From Candidatus Margulisiibacteriota bacterium (lineage in GTDB: Bacteria > Margulisbacteria > Termititenacia > Termititenacales > Termititenacaceae): 54,014 nucleotides of DNA. A program made the translations under genes and the position numbers. The DNA lies in the NCBI GenBank assembly GCA_031274525.1, contig JAISQA010000033.1, forward strand, positions 1 through 54,014. Reading direction: 5' to 3'. Shown piece by piece: positions 47,832 to 54,014 of the stretch. Under the pieces are notes generated by a model. It did not search any database, was not told where the DNA came from, and was given only the letters and a program-made list of their open reading frames with translations. Every line of letters starts with the position of its first letter. Position 1 is the first letter of the stretch.

Positions 47832-48221
47832 CTACTTAATCTCAACCTTAGCGCCTTCTTTTTCCAGCTTTTCCTTGATCGCTTTAGCTTCTTCCGCGCT
47901 CACGCCTTCTTTCACAGGCTTCGGCGCTCCGTCCACCACATCCTTGGCTTCTTTGAGGCCCAAACCGGTGATCTCCCGCAGAACCTTCAGCACCTGGATT
48001 TTTTTGTCTCCGGCGCTGGCCAGAATGACATTGACAGTAGAAGAAGCGGCAGCCTCAGCCCCGCCGGCGGCAGCCACAGGAGCCGCGGCCACAGCCACAG
48101 GAGCGGCAGCGGTCACGCCAAATTTTTCTTCCAGAGCTTTCACCAAACCATTCAGCTCCAGCACAGAAAGTTTTTCCACCTTATCGATAATCTCTTGAGC
48201 GACTACAGTTACTTCTGCCAT
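47832..48221 (-). CDS. rplL: 50S ribosomal protein L7/L12 (129 aa)
   Basis: Start set at the ATG at 48221 ([36 protein letters not shown]). The GTG at 48233 lies inside the Shine-Dalgarno GAGGAGG. N-terminal dimer domain, Ala-rich hinge, and the C-terminal factor-binding domain ([57 protein letters not shown]). Confidence 0.97.
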   Translation of the reverse strand: MAEVTVVAQEIIDKVEKLSVLELNGLVKALEEKFGVTAAAPVAVAAAPVAAAGGAEAAASSTVNVILASAGDKKIQVLKVLREITGLGLKEAKDVVDGAPKPVKEGVSAEEAKAIKEKLEKEGAKVEIK

Positions 48222-48276
48222 AATTAAATTCACCTCCTCGTAAATAAATAGTTTATTTTAGCGCTGCGGCTTTTTC

Positions 48277-48798
48277 TTACGCCGCTTTTTCCAGCTTGCC
48301 TTTTATTTCGTTCAGCCCGTACACTAATTTGCGCAGCGGCCCTTGCAGCACATTGACCAGGCCGGTGATCGGCGATTGCAGCAGGTATACCAGTCTGGAC
48401 AGCAGCTCCTCGCGTCCCGGCAGAGAGGCCAATTCTTTAACCGCGTCTGCGCTGATGATCTGCTTCTGAAAAACGCCGCCCTTGACAGCCACCGCCTCAT
48501 TGGTCTTACAGAATTCAGCCAGCGCTTTGGCCGGAGCGATCGGCTCTTTGGCAAAAATATACGCGGTAGGGCCGGTCAATTGTTTTTCATCATAAGCGAT
48601 ATTCAAATCCTTAAACGCAATCGACACCAGATTGTTTTTGTACACGCAGTATTCGGCCCGCGCAGAGCGCAGTTTGCGGCGCAGAGCACGGTCGTCCGCC
48701 ACAGTCAGTTTATTGTATCTGGAAAACAGCACAAGATCCGCATCCGCAATTTTTTGCTTGATCTCCTCAACCAGCACTTTCTTGCTCTCTTTGACCAT
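48277..48798 (-). CDS. rplJ: 50S ribosomal protein L10 (173 aa)
   Basis: Stalk base protein: KKVLVEEIKQKIADADLVLFSRYNKLTVADDRALRRKLRSARAEYCVYKNNLVSIA, then the C-terminal helix that carries L7/L12 dimers. Only 62 bases separate it from rplA, so no long L10-binding leader is present. Confidence 0.95.
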   Translation of the reverse strand: MVKESKKVLVEEIKQKIADADLVLFSRYNKLTVADDRALRRKLRSARAEYCVYKNNLVSIAFKDLNIAYDEKQLTGPTAYIFAKEPIAPAKALAEFCKTNEAVAVKGGVFQKQIISADAVKELASLPGREELLSRLVYLLQSPITGLVNVLQGPLRKLVYGLNEIKGKLEKAA

Positions 48799-48860
48799 TA
48801 CCGTACACTCCTCCGCAGGACTTATGCTCCGTCTCCCGGAGCCGCCGGCTTCTCTGGATC

Positions 48861-49547
48861 TTAGTTAACGCTCACGACCACTTTCACGCCCGGCCCCATA
48901 GTCGGCGCCAGATAAATACCCTTGACATAAACGCCTTTCAGCGTCGAAGGTTTGGCTTTGAGTATGGCTTCATACAGCACGTCATAATTCGTCTTTAACT
49001 GTTCGGCCGAAAAAGATTTCTTGCCGATGATCGTATGGATCACTCCGGATTTGTCCGATTTGTACTCGACTTTGCCGGCTTTCTGTTCGTTGATCGCTCT
49101 GGTCACATCATTAACCACCGTGCCGGCTTTAGGCGTCGGCATCAGGCCTTTGCGTCCCAGAATTTTGCCGAGTTTGGCGACTTTGGGCATCATGTCCGGC
49201 GTGGCCAGCAGCACGTCAAAATCCGTAAAGCCGCCGTTGATTTTCTCGACCAGATCGTCCGCGCCGACAAAATCCGCTCCGGCTTTTTCCGCCTGCTTGA
49301 GATTGTCGCCGTTGGTGATGATCGCCACGGTGACTTTTTTACCCAGACCAGCCGGCATCGCCACAGCGCCGCGCACCATCTGCTCGCCTTTTTTCGGGTC
49401 AATGCCCAGCACAAAAGTCGCTTCAATGGTCTCGTCAAATTTAGCAATACCCAGCTCGCGGACTTTGCCCAGCGCCTCGTCCAGCGGCCAGGCCTCCCGG
49501 CCTTTGACCAGCTCTAATTTTGCGTTGTATTTTTTACCATGCGCCAT
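48861..49547 (-). CDS. rplA: 50S ribosomal protein L1 (228 aa)
   Basis: KFDETIEATFVLGIDPKKGEQMVRGAVAMPAGLGKKVTVAI and the invariant GRKGLMPTPKAGTVVNDVTRAI. Forms the mobile stalk at the E site. Confidence 0.97.
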   Translation of the reverse strand: MAHGKKYNAKLELVKGREAWPLDEALGKVRELGIAKFDETIEATFVLGIDPKKGEQMVRGAVAMPAGLGKKVTVAIITNGDNLKQAEKAGADFVGADDLVEKINGGFTDFDVLLATPDMMPKVAKLGKILGRKGLMPTPKAGTVVNDVTRAINEQKAGKVEYKSDKSGVIHTIIGKKSFSAEQLKTNYDVLYEAILKAKPSTLKGVYVKGIYLAPTMGPGVKVVVSVN

Positions 49548-49559
49548 TTTTATTCTCCC

Positions 49560-50018
49560 TTAATCAATAACATCCACGCCCATAGAGCGGCAGGTGCCGG
49601 CAATGACCGTGACCGCGTCTTCCGGGGTATAACAGTTCAGGCCGTCCATTTTTTGTTTGGCGATCTCCAGCAGTTTTGCTCTGGTGATCTGGCCGATCTT
49701 GTTTTTATTCGGCACCGCGGAGCCTTTGGGCACATTCAGGGCTTTCTTGATCAGCACCGAAGCGGGCGGCGATTTCAGCTTAAAGGTAAAGGTGCGGTCG
49801 CTGAAAACCGAGATCTCGACCGGGATCGTCTGCCCGGCCTTGTCCTTGGTCTGATCATTGTAGGCCTTGCAAAAATCCATAATATTCAGGCCGTGCTGGC
49901 CCAGCGCCGGGCCTACCGGCGGCGCAGGATTGGCTTTGCCGGCTTCGATCTGCAATTTGACTATGGCCACCAATTGCTTAGCGCCGCCCGGTTTGCCGCC
50001 TTTTTTCTGTTCGCCCAT
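49560..50018 (-). CDS. rplK: 50S ribosomal protein L11 (152 aa)
   Basis: [64 protein letters not shown], and [26 protein letters not shown]. Slight N-terminal lengthening ([15 protein letters not shown]). Confidence 0.97.
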   Translation of the reverse strand: MGEQKKGGKPGGAKQLVAIVKLQIEAGKANPAPPVGPALGQHGLNIMDFCKAYNDQTKDKAGQTIPVEISVFSDRTFTFKLKSPPASVLIKKALNVPKGSAVPNKNKIGQITRAKLLEIAKQKMDGLNCYTPEDAVTVIAGTCRSMGVDVID

Positions 50019-50051
50019 AATACTGGTTCCTCTCTTTATTTTTGTTCAGCG

Positions 50052-50708
50052 CTACGCATTTTTCTCGATCTGGTTAAAATCCAGCTCCATTGGCGTGGAG
50101 CGGCCAAAAATCGAGATCATTACTTTTACTTTGCCGCGCTCGGCCAAAATCTCTTTGATCTCGCCGACATAGCCGCGGAAAGGCCCGGAAATAACTTTGA
50201 CGCTTTCATTCACTTCAAAATCAATCTCCGTGCGCGGCTGCACATCCTCGCCGGTCTGATTGAGAATACGCTGCATATCTTTTTCCGGCACAGGCTCCGG
50301 AAAACCGGCGCCGACAAATTTGGACACGCCGTTGATCCGGCGGATCTGGTACCAGGCCTCGTCGTCTTTTTCCATATTAATGAAAACATAGCCCGGATAC
50401 ATCATCCGGCGGTGCTCTTTGCGCTTGTTATTTTTTACCTCTATAACATCCTCTTCCGGTATTAAGACTTTATGCACTCTGTCCTGCAGATTAAATTCTT
50501 TTATTTTCTGCTCGATCGCCGTGCAGACTTTTTTTTCGTAGCCGGTGAAGACGTGCAGAATAAACCAGTCGCCCTGGAGTTCGGCCAGCGGGATAGGCTC
50601 CACAGCAGGCTGCGGGCTGGTCAGCGCGGAAGTATCCACCGGAACATCCGCAGCCGGCGCCGCAGCGCTGTCTTCTATTATATTTTCGGTCACTTCTCCG
50701 TCAGTCAC
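50052..50708 (-). CDS. nusG: Transcription antitermination/termination factor NusG, extended N-terminus (218 aa)
   Basis: NGN domain from about residue 45 (DWFILHVFTGYEKKVCTAIEQKIKEF, then MMYPGYVFINMEKDDEAWYQIRRINGVSKFVGAGFPEPV) and a C-terminal KOW domain (ESVKVISGPFRGYVGEIKEILAERGKVKVMISIFGRSTPMELDFNQIEK). The 44 residues before NGN are acidic and Ala/Pro-rich, longer than in E. coli NusG (181 aa). Normal place between secE and rplK. Confidence 0.96.
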   Translation of the reverse strand: MTDGEVTENIIEDSAAAPAADVPVDTSALTSPQPAVEPIPLAELQGDWFILHVFTGYEKKVCTAIEQKIKEFNLQDRVHKVLIPEEDVIEVKNNKRKEHRRMMYPGYVFINMEKDDEAWYQIRRINGVSKFVGAGFPEPVPEKDMQRILNQTGEDVQPRTEIDFEVNESVKVISGPFRGYVGEIKEILAERGKVKVMISIFGRSTPMELDFNQIEKNA

Positions 50709-50734
50709 TTTTTACCAATCCTCTATCTTTATAA

Positions 50735-50896
50735 TTACCTAAACAACAAGGCGCCCAGGATCAAATCCAGCGCAAAGGTAAACAGGGTCATCAGCGCCAC
50801 GATCAAAAAAACCACCACGGTTATCTGCCAGACCCGCGCCGGAGCCGGCCAGTCTACTTTTTTCATCTCTGTTTTCAAGTCGGCTAAAAAAGCCAT
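50735..50896 (-). CDS. secE: Preprotein translocase subunit SecE, short form (53 aa)
   Basis: Translates as MAFLADLKTEMKKVDWPAPA, RVWQITVVVFLIVALMTLFT, FALDLILGALLFR. The amphipathic helix with KKVxWP and the single membrane helix are the essential SecE core. It lies between tRNA-Trp and nusG, as in most bacteria, with GGAGAGAA upstream of the ATG. Confidence 0.95.
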   Translation of the reverse strand: MAFLADLKTEMKKVDWPAPARVWQITVVVFLIVALMTLFTFALDLILGALLFR

Positions 50897-50918
50897 TTAT
50901 TCTCTCCATAATATACCC

Positions 50919-50958
50919 TGCGGCCGGCACGCCTGCGCGCGTAAAGTAATCCGCGCTT
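50919..50958. repeat. 40-bp direct repeat, copy 1, between secE and tRNA-Trp
   Basis: Forty bases beginning TGCGGCCGGCACGCC recur at 51041-51080 with one mismatch. Copy 2 ends at the tRNA CCA end. Confidence 0.9.
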
Positions 50959-50990
50959 ACGTCACCCGCTTTAGCGAGCTCGTAGGTCTC

Positions 50991-51016
50991 ACTTAACTTC
51001 GCTCCGCTTGTTAAGT
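50991..51016. repeat. Hairpin with 12-base GCTCCGCTT-type loop
   Basis: ACTTAAC (50991-50997), loop TTCGCTCCGCTT (50998-51009), GTTAAGT (51010-51016). The loop matches that at 28736-28747 in 10 of 12 positions while the stems are unrelated. Confidence 0.8.
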
Positions 51017-51040
51017 TCGACTGGCAGGCCGTCCGCCTTT

Positions 51041-51080
51041 TGCGGCCGGCACGCCTGCGCGCGTAAGGTAATCCGCGCTT
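51041..51080. repeat. 40-bp direct repeat, copy 2, abutting tRNA-Trp
   Basis: Partner of 50919-50958. Its last base is the first plus-strand base of the tRNA gene complement (the 3' CCA). Confidence 0.9.
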
Positions 51081-51155
51081 GGCAGGCGAGACAGGAATCG
51101 AACCTGCAACCTACGGTTTTGGAGACCGCCACTCTACCAGTTGAGCTACTCGCCT
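51080..51155 (-). tRNA. trnW: tRNA-Trp (anticodon CCA)
   Basis: 76 bases including encoded CCA. Acceptor stem AGGCGAG pairs with CTCGCCT, with G as discriminator base, correct for Trp. D arm AGCTCAACTGGTAGAGT; anticodon arm GGTCTCCAAAACC with CCA; T arm GCAGGTTCGAATCCTGT. Position between rpmG and secE is typical. Confidence 0.97.
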
Positions 51156-51174
51156 GTGCTCTCCAAAACAAAAC

Positions 51175-51324
51175 TTATTTTGTTTCCTTATGCGGAGTAT
51201 GCTTCTTATCCCACTTGCAATACTTCTTCAGCGTTATACGCTCCGGATTATTTTTCTTTTCTTTCGTCGTAACATAATTCCGGCGCTTGCAAACTTCACA
51301 TTCCAGAGTAATTATTTCTCTCAT
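51175..51324 (-). CDS. rpmG: 50S ribosomal protein L33 (49 aa)
   Basis: Translates as [49 protein letters not shown]. The first CxxC is present (CEVC); the second is reduced to a single Cys ([11 protein letters not shown]), so zinc binding may be altered or use His. First gene of the rpmG-trnW-secE-nusG-rplKAJL-rpoBC string. Confidence 0.95.
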   Translation of the reverse strand: MREIITLECEVCKRRNYVTTKEKKNNPERITLKKYCKWDKKHTPHKETK

Positions 51325-51379
51325 TTTTTACCAAACCTACCGCTTTTTTTACCCATTCTAACACACAAAAAGGACGCTT

Positions 51380-51408
51380 ATTTAACTATACCTGTATATT
51401 TATGTCAA
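51380..51408 (-). promoter_or_regulatory. Promoter upstream of rpmG
   Basis: Minus strand TTGACA (51408-51403), 17-base spacer, TTAAAT (51385-51380); predicted start near 51373, about 50 bases before rpmG. Confidence 0.5.
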
Positions 51409-51573
51409 TAGAGTGTATGAGCTACGCACAAATGAGACTTAGTTAGAGTATTCAATCCAAAAATCCAGCGTGGTCATATTGCCCGGGGATTTATGTACCC
51501 GTTTGGTATTAAACCAGATCAAGTGCTTAATAAACTTAGCATTAAATTCCTGCAAACAGAAATCATCCTGCGG

Positions 51574-51741
51574 CCGGAAATTAGACACTGCACCTGCCGC
51601 GCGTCCCGCCGGTTATTCAAAGCACTGCCCGATCATCAACTGCACACCGTGTCCGCCCATTGCGGCTACGAATTAAAAAACCAGCACAACGCCCTTGCGG
51701 ACGCGGAAGCCTGCGCGGGGATTGCGCAGATGGTGTTTTAG
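51574..51741 (+). pseudogene. 3' remnant of a DnaQ-like 3'-5' exonuclease gene
   Basis: The frame reads HCTCRASRRLFKALPDHQLHTVSAHCGYELKNQHNALADAEACAGIAQMVF, which is the end of a DEDDh exonuclease of the DNA polymerase III epsilon type. HNALADAEACA holds the Exo III His and Asp. Nothing upstream resembles the first two motifs, so only about 55 residues survive. Confidence 0.75.
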
Positions 51742-51765
51742 CTGCAAAGTGTTGCTTTTTTCCAT

Positions 51766-51809
51766 AAAAATGATATTATAATAGCAAAATTATCATGAAA
51801 AATGATATT
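51766..51809. repeat. Repeated AAAATGATATT elements before the DUF4143 remnant
   Basis: AAAAATGATATT occurs at 51766 and 51798, with the inverted-like AAAATTATCAT between them (51787-51797). Placement before a DUF4143 gene start echoes the arrangements at 4926 and 9193. Confidence 0.55.
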
Positions 51810-51835
51810 TATAATATTATTTTTAGGAGAATGTC

Positions 51836-52073
51836 ATGATACGGAGAGATTTAGCCGGAACAATAGACCGCTGGCTGTTTAGTGTAGGAGTACGATGGAC
51901 AGTTTGCCGGTTATGAATTTAAGTATCACAAAGCCTCAGCCAAGCCCGTCAGGAATTTTCTGGCTCAATATACGCCGTCCAGCGTGCAGGTCATCAACAA
52001 AACCAACTGGGCGGAATTTTTGGGCGGCACGGCGGATAAAAAACAGCCCGGGCATTTAAAGCCTGCGCGGTGA
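51836..52073 (+). pseudogene. Gutted AAA_14/DUF4143 ATPase gene
   Basis: The start MIRRDLAGTIDRWLFS (51836, after TAGGAGA) is the usual N-terminus of these ATPases. In another frame from 51903 the sequence continues FAGYEFKYHKASAKPVRNFL and VINKTNWAEFLGG, the usual C-terminus. About 1 kb including the P-loop and nuclease-fold core has been lost, along with the frame. This is a third family member in the window. Confidence 0.75.
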
Positions 52074-52112
52074 GCGCACTGAGGGTGTCTGACCTCAACG
52101 AGAGCGTCGCCT

Positions 52113-52142
52113 ATTGACACCCGGGTTATACCCGGGTTATAC
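52113..52142 (+). promoter_or_regulatory. Promoter and operator of the mazEF-type operon, leaderless
   Basis: TTGACA (52113-52118), 18-base spacer, TATACT (52137-52142). The start point should fall at or one base before the ATG at 52150, and no Shine-Dalgarno is present. The spacer and -10 contain two tandem copies of CCCGGGTTATAC, each with the palindrome CCCGGG, a probable antitoxin operator. Confidence 0.65.
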
Positions 52143-52149
52143 TTTTGTT

Positions 52150-52392
52150 ATGAAAACAGCCATATCCTTGCCCGATAGTCTATATCATGAAGCTGAGCAC
52201 GCCGCGCGCTTTCTGAATATTCCGCGCAGCAGGTTGTATACGCTGGCCTTAACGGAATACCTCACCAATCACGCCAATAGTCCGCAAAATATTACCAAGC
52301 GGCTGGACGCGGTGTATGCACAGACGAGCCCCGAAACCCTGTCTGCCGGACTGGAAGCGGCCAGAAAATTGACCAAAAATGATGCGTGGTGA
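52150..52392 (+). CDS. MazE-like ribbon-helix-helix antitoxin (80 aa)
   Basis: MKTAISLPDSLYHEAEHAARFLNIPRSRLYTLALTEYLTNH is a ribbon-helix-helix DNA-binding domain of the kind paired with MazF; the C-terminal part should wrap the toxin. The ATG at 52150 is chosen over 52114 because the latter is upstream of the promoter's expected start. Overlaps the toxin gene by 14 bases. Confidence 0.9.
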   Translation: MKTAISLPDSLYHEAEHAARFLNIPRSRLYTLALTEYLTNHANSPQNITKRLDAVYAQTSPETLSAGLEAARKLTKNDAW

Positions 52393-52720
52393 GATTTGGT
52401 GGGCGGACTTAGGTCTGCCGTTCGGCAGCGAAACGGGATTCAAGAGACCCGTGTTAATTCTGCAAAACGACGCTTTTAACCGCAGCAGGATCAATACCGT
52501 AGTGGTCGTGCCGTTTACTACCAACCTTGCGCTGGCAGATGCTCCCGGTAATGTTTATGCCGCAAAAACGGCAACTAAACTGCCAAAAGATTCCGTGGTT
52601 GTGGTGTCACAGGTAGTTGCTATCGACAAAAAACGTCTGATCAAAAAACGCTCCAGATTGACAGAAACGCTGCTGGCTGAAGTAGAAACCGGTCTGCTGC
52701 TAACGCTGGGGATTGCTTAA
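52379..52720 (+). CDS. mazF: MazF/PemK-type endoribonuclease toxin (113 aa)
   Basis: MRGEIWWADLGLPFGSETGFKRPVLILQNDAFNRSRINTVVVVPFTTN carries the family's WWADL, G-x-E and RPV(L/V)I(L)QND motifs, with the catalytic Arg and the later Thr/Ser in FTTN. Sequence-specific mRNA interferase neutralised by the upstream antitoxin. Two ATG codons in a row at 52379 and 52382 are possible starts. Confidence 0.92.
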   Translation: MMRGEIWWADLGLPFGSETGFKRPVLILQNDAFNRSRINTVVVVPFTTNLALADAPGNVYAAKTATKLPKDSVVVVSQVVAIDKKRLIKKRSRLTETLLAEVETGLLLTLGIA

Positions 52721-52847
52721 AATATCCGCAAGGTCAAATCGGAATTGATCGCACGAAAACCTGCCGCGATATAGTTAATTATTCTTTAATCATCGGCAGG
52801 CGTATCGCTGTTTTGTAAAACCTAAAATTTTTCTGTTCGCCTTTATA
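52721..52847. other. Non-coding gap between mazF and the convergent tail protein gene
   Basis: I find no ORF, strong hairpin or T-run in this stretch; nothing to annotate. Confidence 0.5.
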
Positions 52848-53480
52848 TTACACCATTCTGGCGAGGCGAAATCCGAAGTTGTGGTAGGGCATGTTAGGGA
52901 AGTTGACGTTCATACTGCTGTCGCGGTTAGGAGTGCCATAATTGAGCATATTTGGATAATCACAACTGATCAAGTAATACTCATAAGTACGATGATCACC
53001 ATAATTAAACCATACCCATTCACGCTGAGAATGATATTCCAGTTTGCCATCAAAATAAGAGTGCTGCCATTCATCAATTTCCGGTAGGCGGTAAACTTTT
53101 TTCCTGTCCATAGCGTATATTAGCTGATAAAGGAGGCAATGTTCATCATCAATACTGGTGGTATAACCAAAGTCGTTCATTTCGGCCTTTACTGCAGCCG
53201 GAACATCTGAGGCAGAGTGCGTTTGCCTAACACACGTTCTAACGGCCTCATACCAGGTAATTTTAGTCGATGTCAAAGAACTTGATATCCAAAGCGTTCC
53301 ACGCATCAACTTTTGAATGGCATCCCGTACGGCCTTGGCCGAGGGATACTGGGCATCGGTGGACGAAGCGGATAGACTGGTGGTTTTGTTGCTGACGTCT
53401 TCTTTCCTGTCCAGCGCAGCTTCCATGTCGCTGGCGTTCACCTGGTTTCCCGCGGCTATTCCTGAATATTTTTCTGCCAT
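52848..53480 (-). CDS. Tail-fibre-like protein with C-type-lectin/SUMF1-like C-terminus (210 aa)
   Basis: I start at the ATG at 53480 (MAEKYSGIAAGNQVNASDME). The N-terminal module ALDRKEDVSNKTTSLSASSTDAQYPSAKAVRDAI is typical of tail-fibre and baseplate-attached proteins. The C-terminal 150 residues look like a CLec/formylglycine-enzyme fold: ITWYEAVRTCVRQ, VYRLPEIDEWQHSYF, EWVWFNYGD, and the end FGFRLARMV. Before that end the sequence is rich in Asn, Tyr and Ser (NYGTPNRDSSMNVNFPNMPYHN), many encoded AAC, as in targets of diversity-generating retroelements. No reverse transcriptase is in the window. Confidence 0.7.
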   Translation of the reverse strand: MAEKYSGIAAGNQVNASDMEAALDRKEDVSNKTTSLSASSTDAQYPSAKAVRDAIQKLMRGTLWISSSLTSTKITWYEAVRTCVRQTHSASDVPAAVKAEMNDFGYTTSIDDEHCLLYQLIYAMDRKKVYRLPEIDEWQHSYFDGKLEYHSQREWVWFNYGDHRTYEYYLISCDYPNMLNYGTPNRDSSMNVNFPNMPYHNFGFRLARMV

Positions 53481-53573
53481 AATGCACCATCTCCCTCTCA
53501 ATATAGATTGAAATCCAGCCGGAACATCGGGGGCAGATTGCGTTTGCCCAACACACGTTCTAACGGACTCATA

Positions 53574-53756
53574 CTAGGTAATGCTAGCTTGAATAGCATC
53601 CCATACGGCTTTGGCCGAGGGATACTGGGCATCGGTGGACGAACCGGATAGACTGGTGGTTTTGTTGCTGACGTCTTCTTTCCTGTCCAGCGCGGCTTCC
53701 ACGTCGCTGGCTTTCAGCCATTTTCCTGTAGCTATCCCTGAATATTTTTCTGCCAT
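53574..53756 (-). pseudogene. Truncated tandem copy of the tail-fibre-like gene (60 aa)
   Basis: MAEKYSGIATGKWLKASDVEAALDRKEDVSNKTTSLSGSSTDAQYPSAKAVWDAIQASIT repeats the N-terminal module of the neighbouring gene and stops before the lectin-like domain. The 72 bases after it match an internal part of the full gene (about 53199-53265), and the upstream 50 bases match those of the full gene 276 bases away. It is a tandem duplication that lost its 3' part. Confidence 0.75.
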
Positions 53757-53902
53757 AATGCACCATCTCCCTCTCAATATAGATTGAAATCCAGCCGGAA
53801 TAAAAAATACGTCCTAGGGCGGCAAACCGCAGTTAGCTAACTTTTTACGAAGTTCAGTGAAAAATTGTACCTGACAAAAACCGTTTTTTGTGCTTACTTT
53901 AG

Positions 53903-54014
53903 TTGTGAGTTGTGAGTTGTGAGTTGTGAGTTGTGAGTTGTGAGTTGTGAGTTGTGAGTTGTGAGTTGTGAGTTGTGAGTTGTGAGTTGTGAGTTGTGAG
54001 TTGTGAGTTGTGAG
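53903..54014 (+). repeat. 7-bp tandem satellite, 16 units to the window end
   Basis: TTGTGAG is repeated 16 times without error from 53903 to the last base. The array is not closed inside the window, so its true length is unknown. Confidence 0.98.

Noticed and set aside
48799-48860. L10-type autoregulatory leader before rplJ
   Set aside because: The 62-base gap is too short and shows no kink-turn-like structure by eye.
50919-51155. Genomic-island attachment site at tRNA-Trp
   Set aside because: The 40-bp repeats are only 122 bp apart and do not include tRNA sequence beyond abutting it; there is no integrase. Kept only as a repeat.
52848-53756. A complete diversity-generating retroelement
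   Set aside because: No reverse transcriptase, accessory gene or template repeat is visible in the window; only the possible target protein is reported.

Overview
The window is a piece of a bacterial chromosome from a diderm, probably anaerobic and host- or gut-associated lineage. A TonB-dependent receptor with ExbB, ExbD and TonB implies an outer membrane. Rpn nucleases, AAA_14/DUF4143 ATPases, ORF6N, BrnT and MazF genes are common in gut-dwelling uncultured phyla. I cannot name the phylum; Margulisbacteria or Elusimicrobiota are guesses. Composition is close to even GC. Housekeeping genes carry good Shine-Dalgarno sites. Several accessory genes instead have a consensus promoter ending almost on the start codon.

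Layout. 1-1000: broken Rpn-family nuclease with a duplicated tail. 1049-9163: a surface-glycan island with five glycosyltransferases, a methyltransferase and two AAA_14/DUF4143 ATPases. Three of the glycosyltransferase genes contain long simple-sequence tracts (C10, G16 and GT9-G14) whose length sets the reading frame. In this sequence the first two are OFF (the missing 3' halves are readable in another frame) and the third is ON. 9303-11677: aminotransferase, short SpoU methyltransferase and two small membrane proteins. 11746-18686: a cytosolic GH116 glucosidase facing a sugar ABC importer. One importer permease carries a beta-propeller-like insert of about 330 residues in its first external loop. 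18856-19432: brnT-brnA. 19440-22912: a cobalamin-riboswitch-controlled operon btuB-like/exbB/exbD/tonB. 22987-24046: ORF6N protein and a small exported protein.

24047-38534 (minus strand): str-S10-spc supercluster, rpsL-rpsG-fusA-rpsJ-rplCDWB-rpsS-rplV-rpsC-rplP-rpmC-rpsQ-rplNXE-rpsN-rpsH-rplFR-rpsE-rplO-secY-adk, from one consensus promoter; tuf and rpmD are absent. 38663-40001: a phage-tail-collar protein with HxH repeats and a divergent XRE regulator with a perfect palindrome between them, lodged between the two large housekeeping clusters. 40283-51324 (minus): rpoC-rpoB-rplL-rplJ-rplA-rplK-nusG-secE-tRNA-Trp-rpmG.

51325-54014: decayed and mobile sequence: exonuclease and DUF4143 remnants, a mazEF-type pair, a tail protein ending in a C-type-lectin-like domain with a truncated tandem copy, and a 7-bp satellite of 16 units that runs off the window.

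The most notable features are the phase-variable glycosyltransferase island, the propeller-containing permease, and the reiterated AAAATG-type elements in front of every DUF4143 ATPase copy. All functional statements come from reading the sequence and recalling family motifs; no searches were run.
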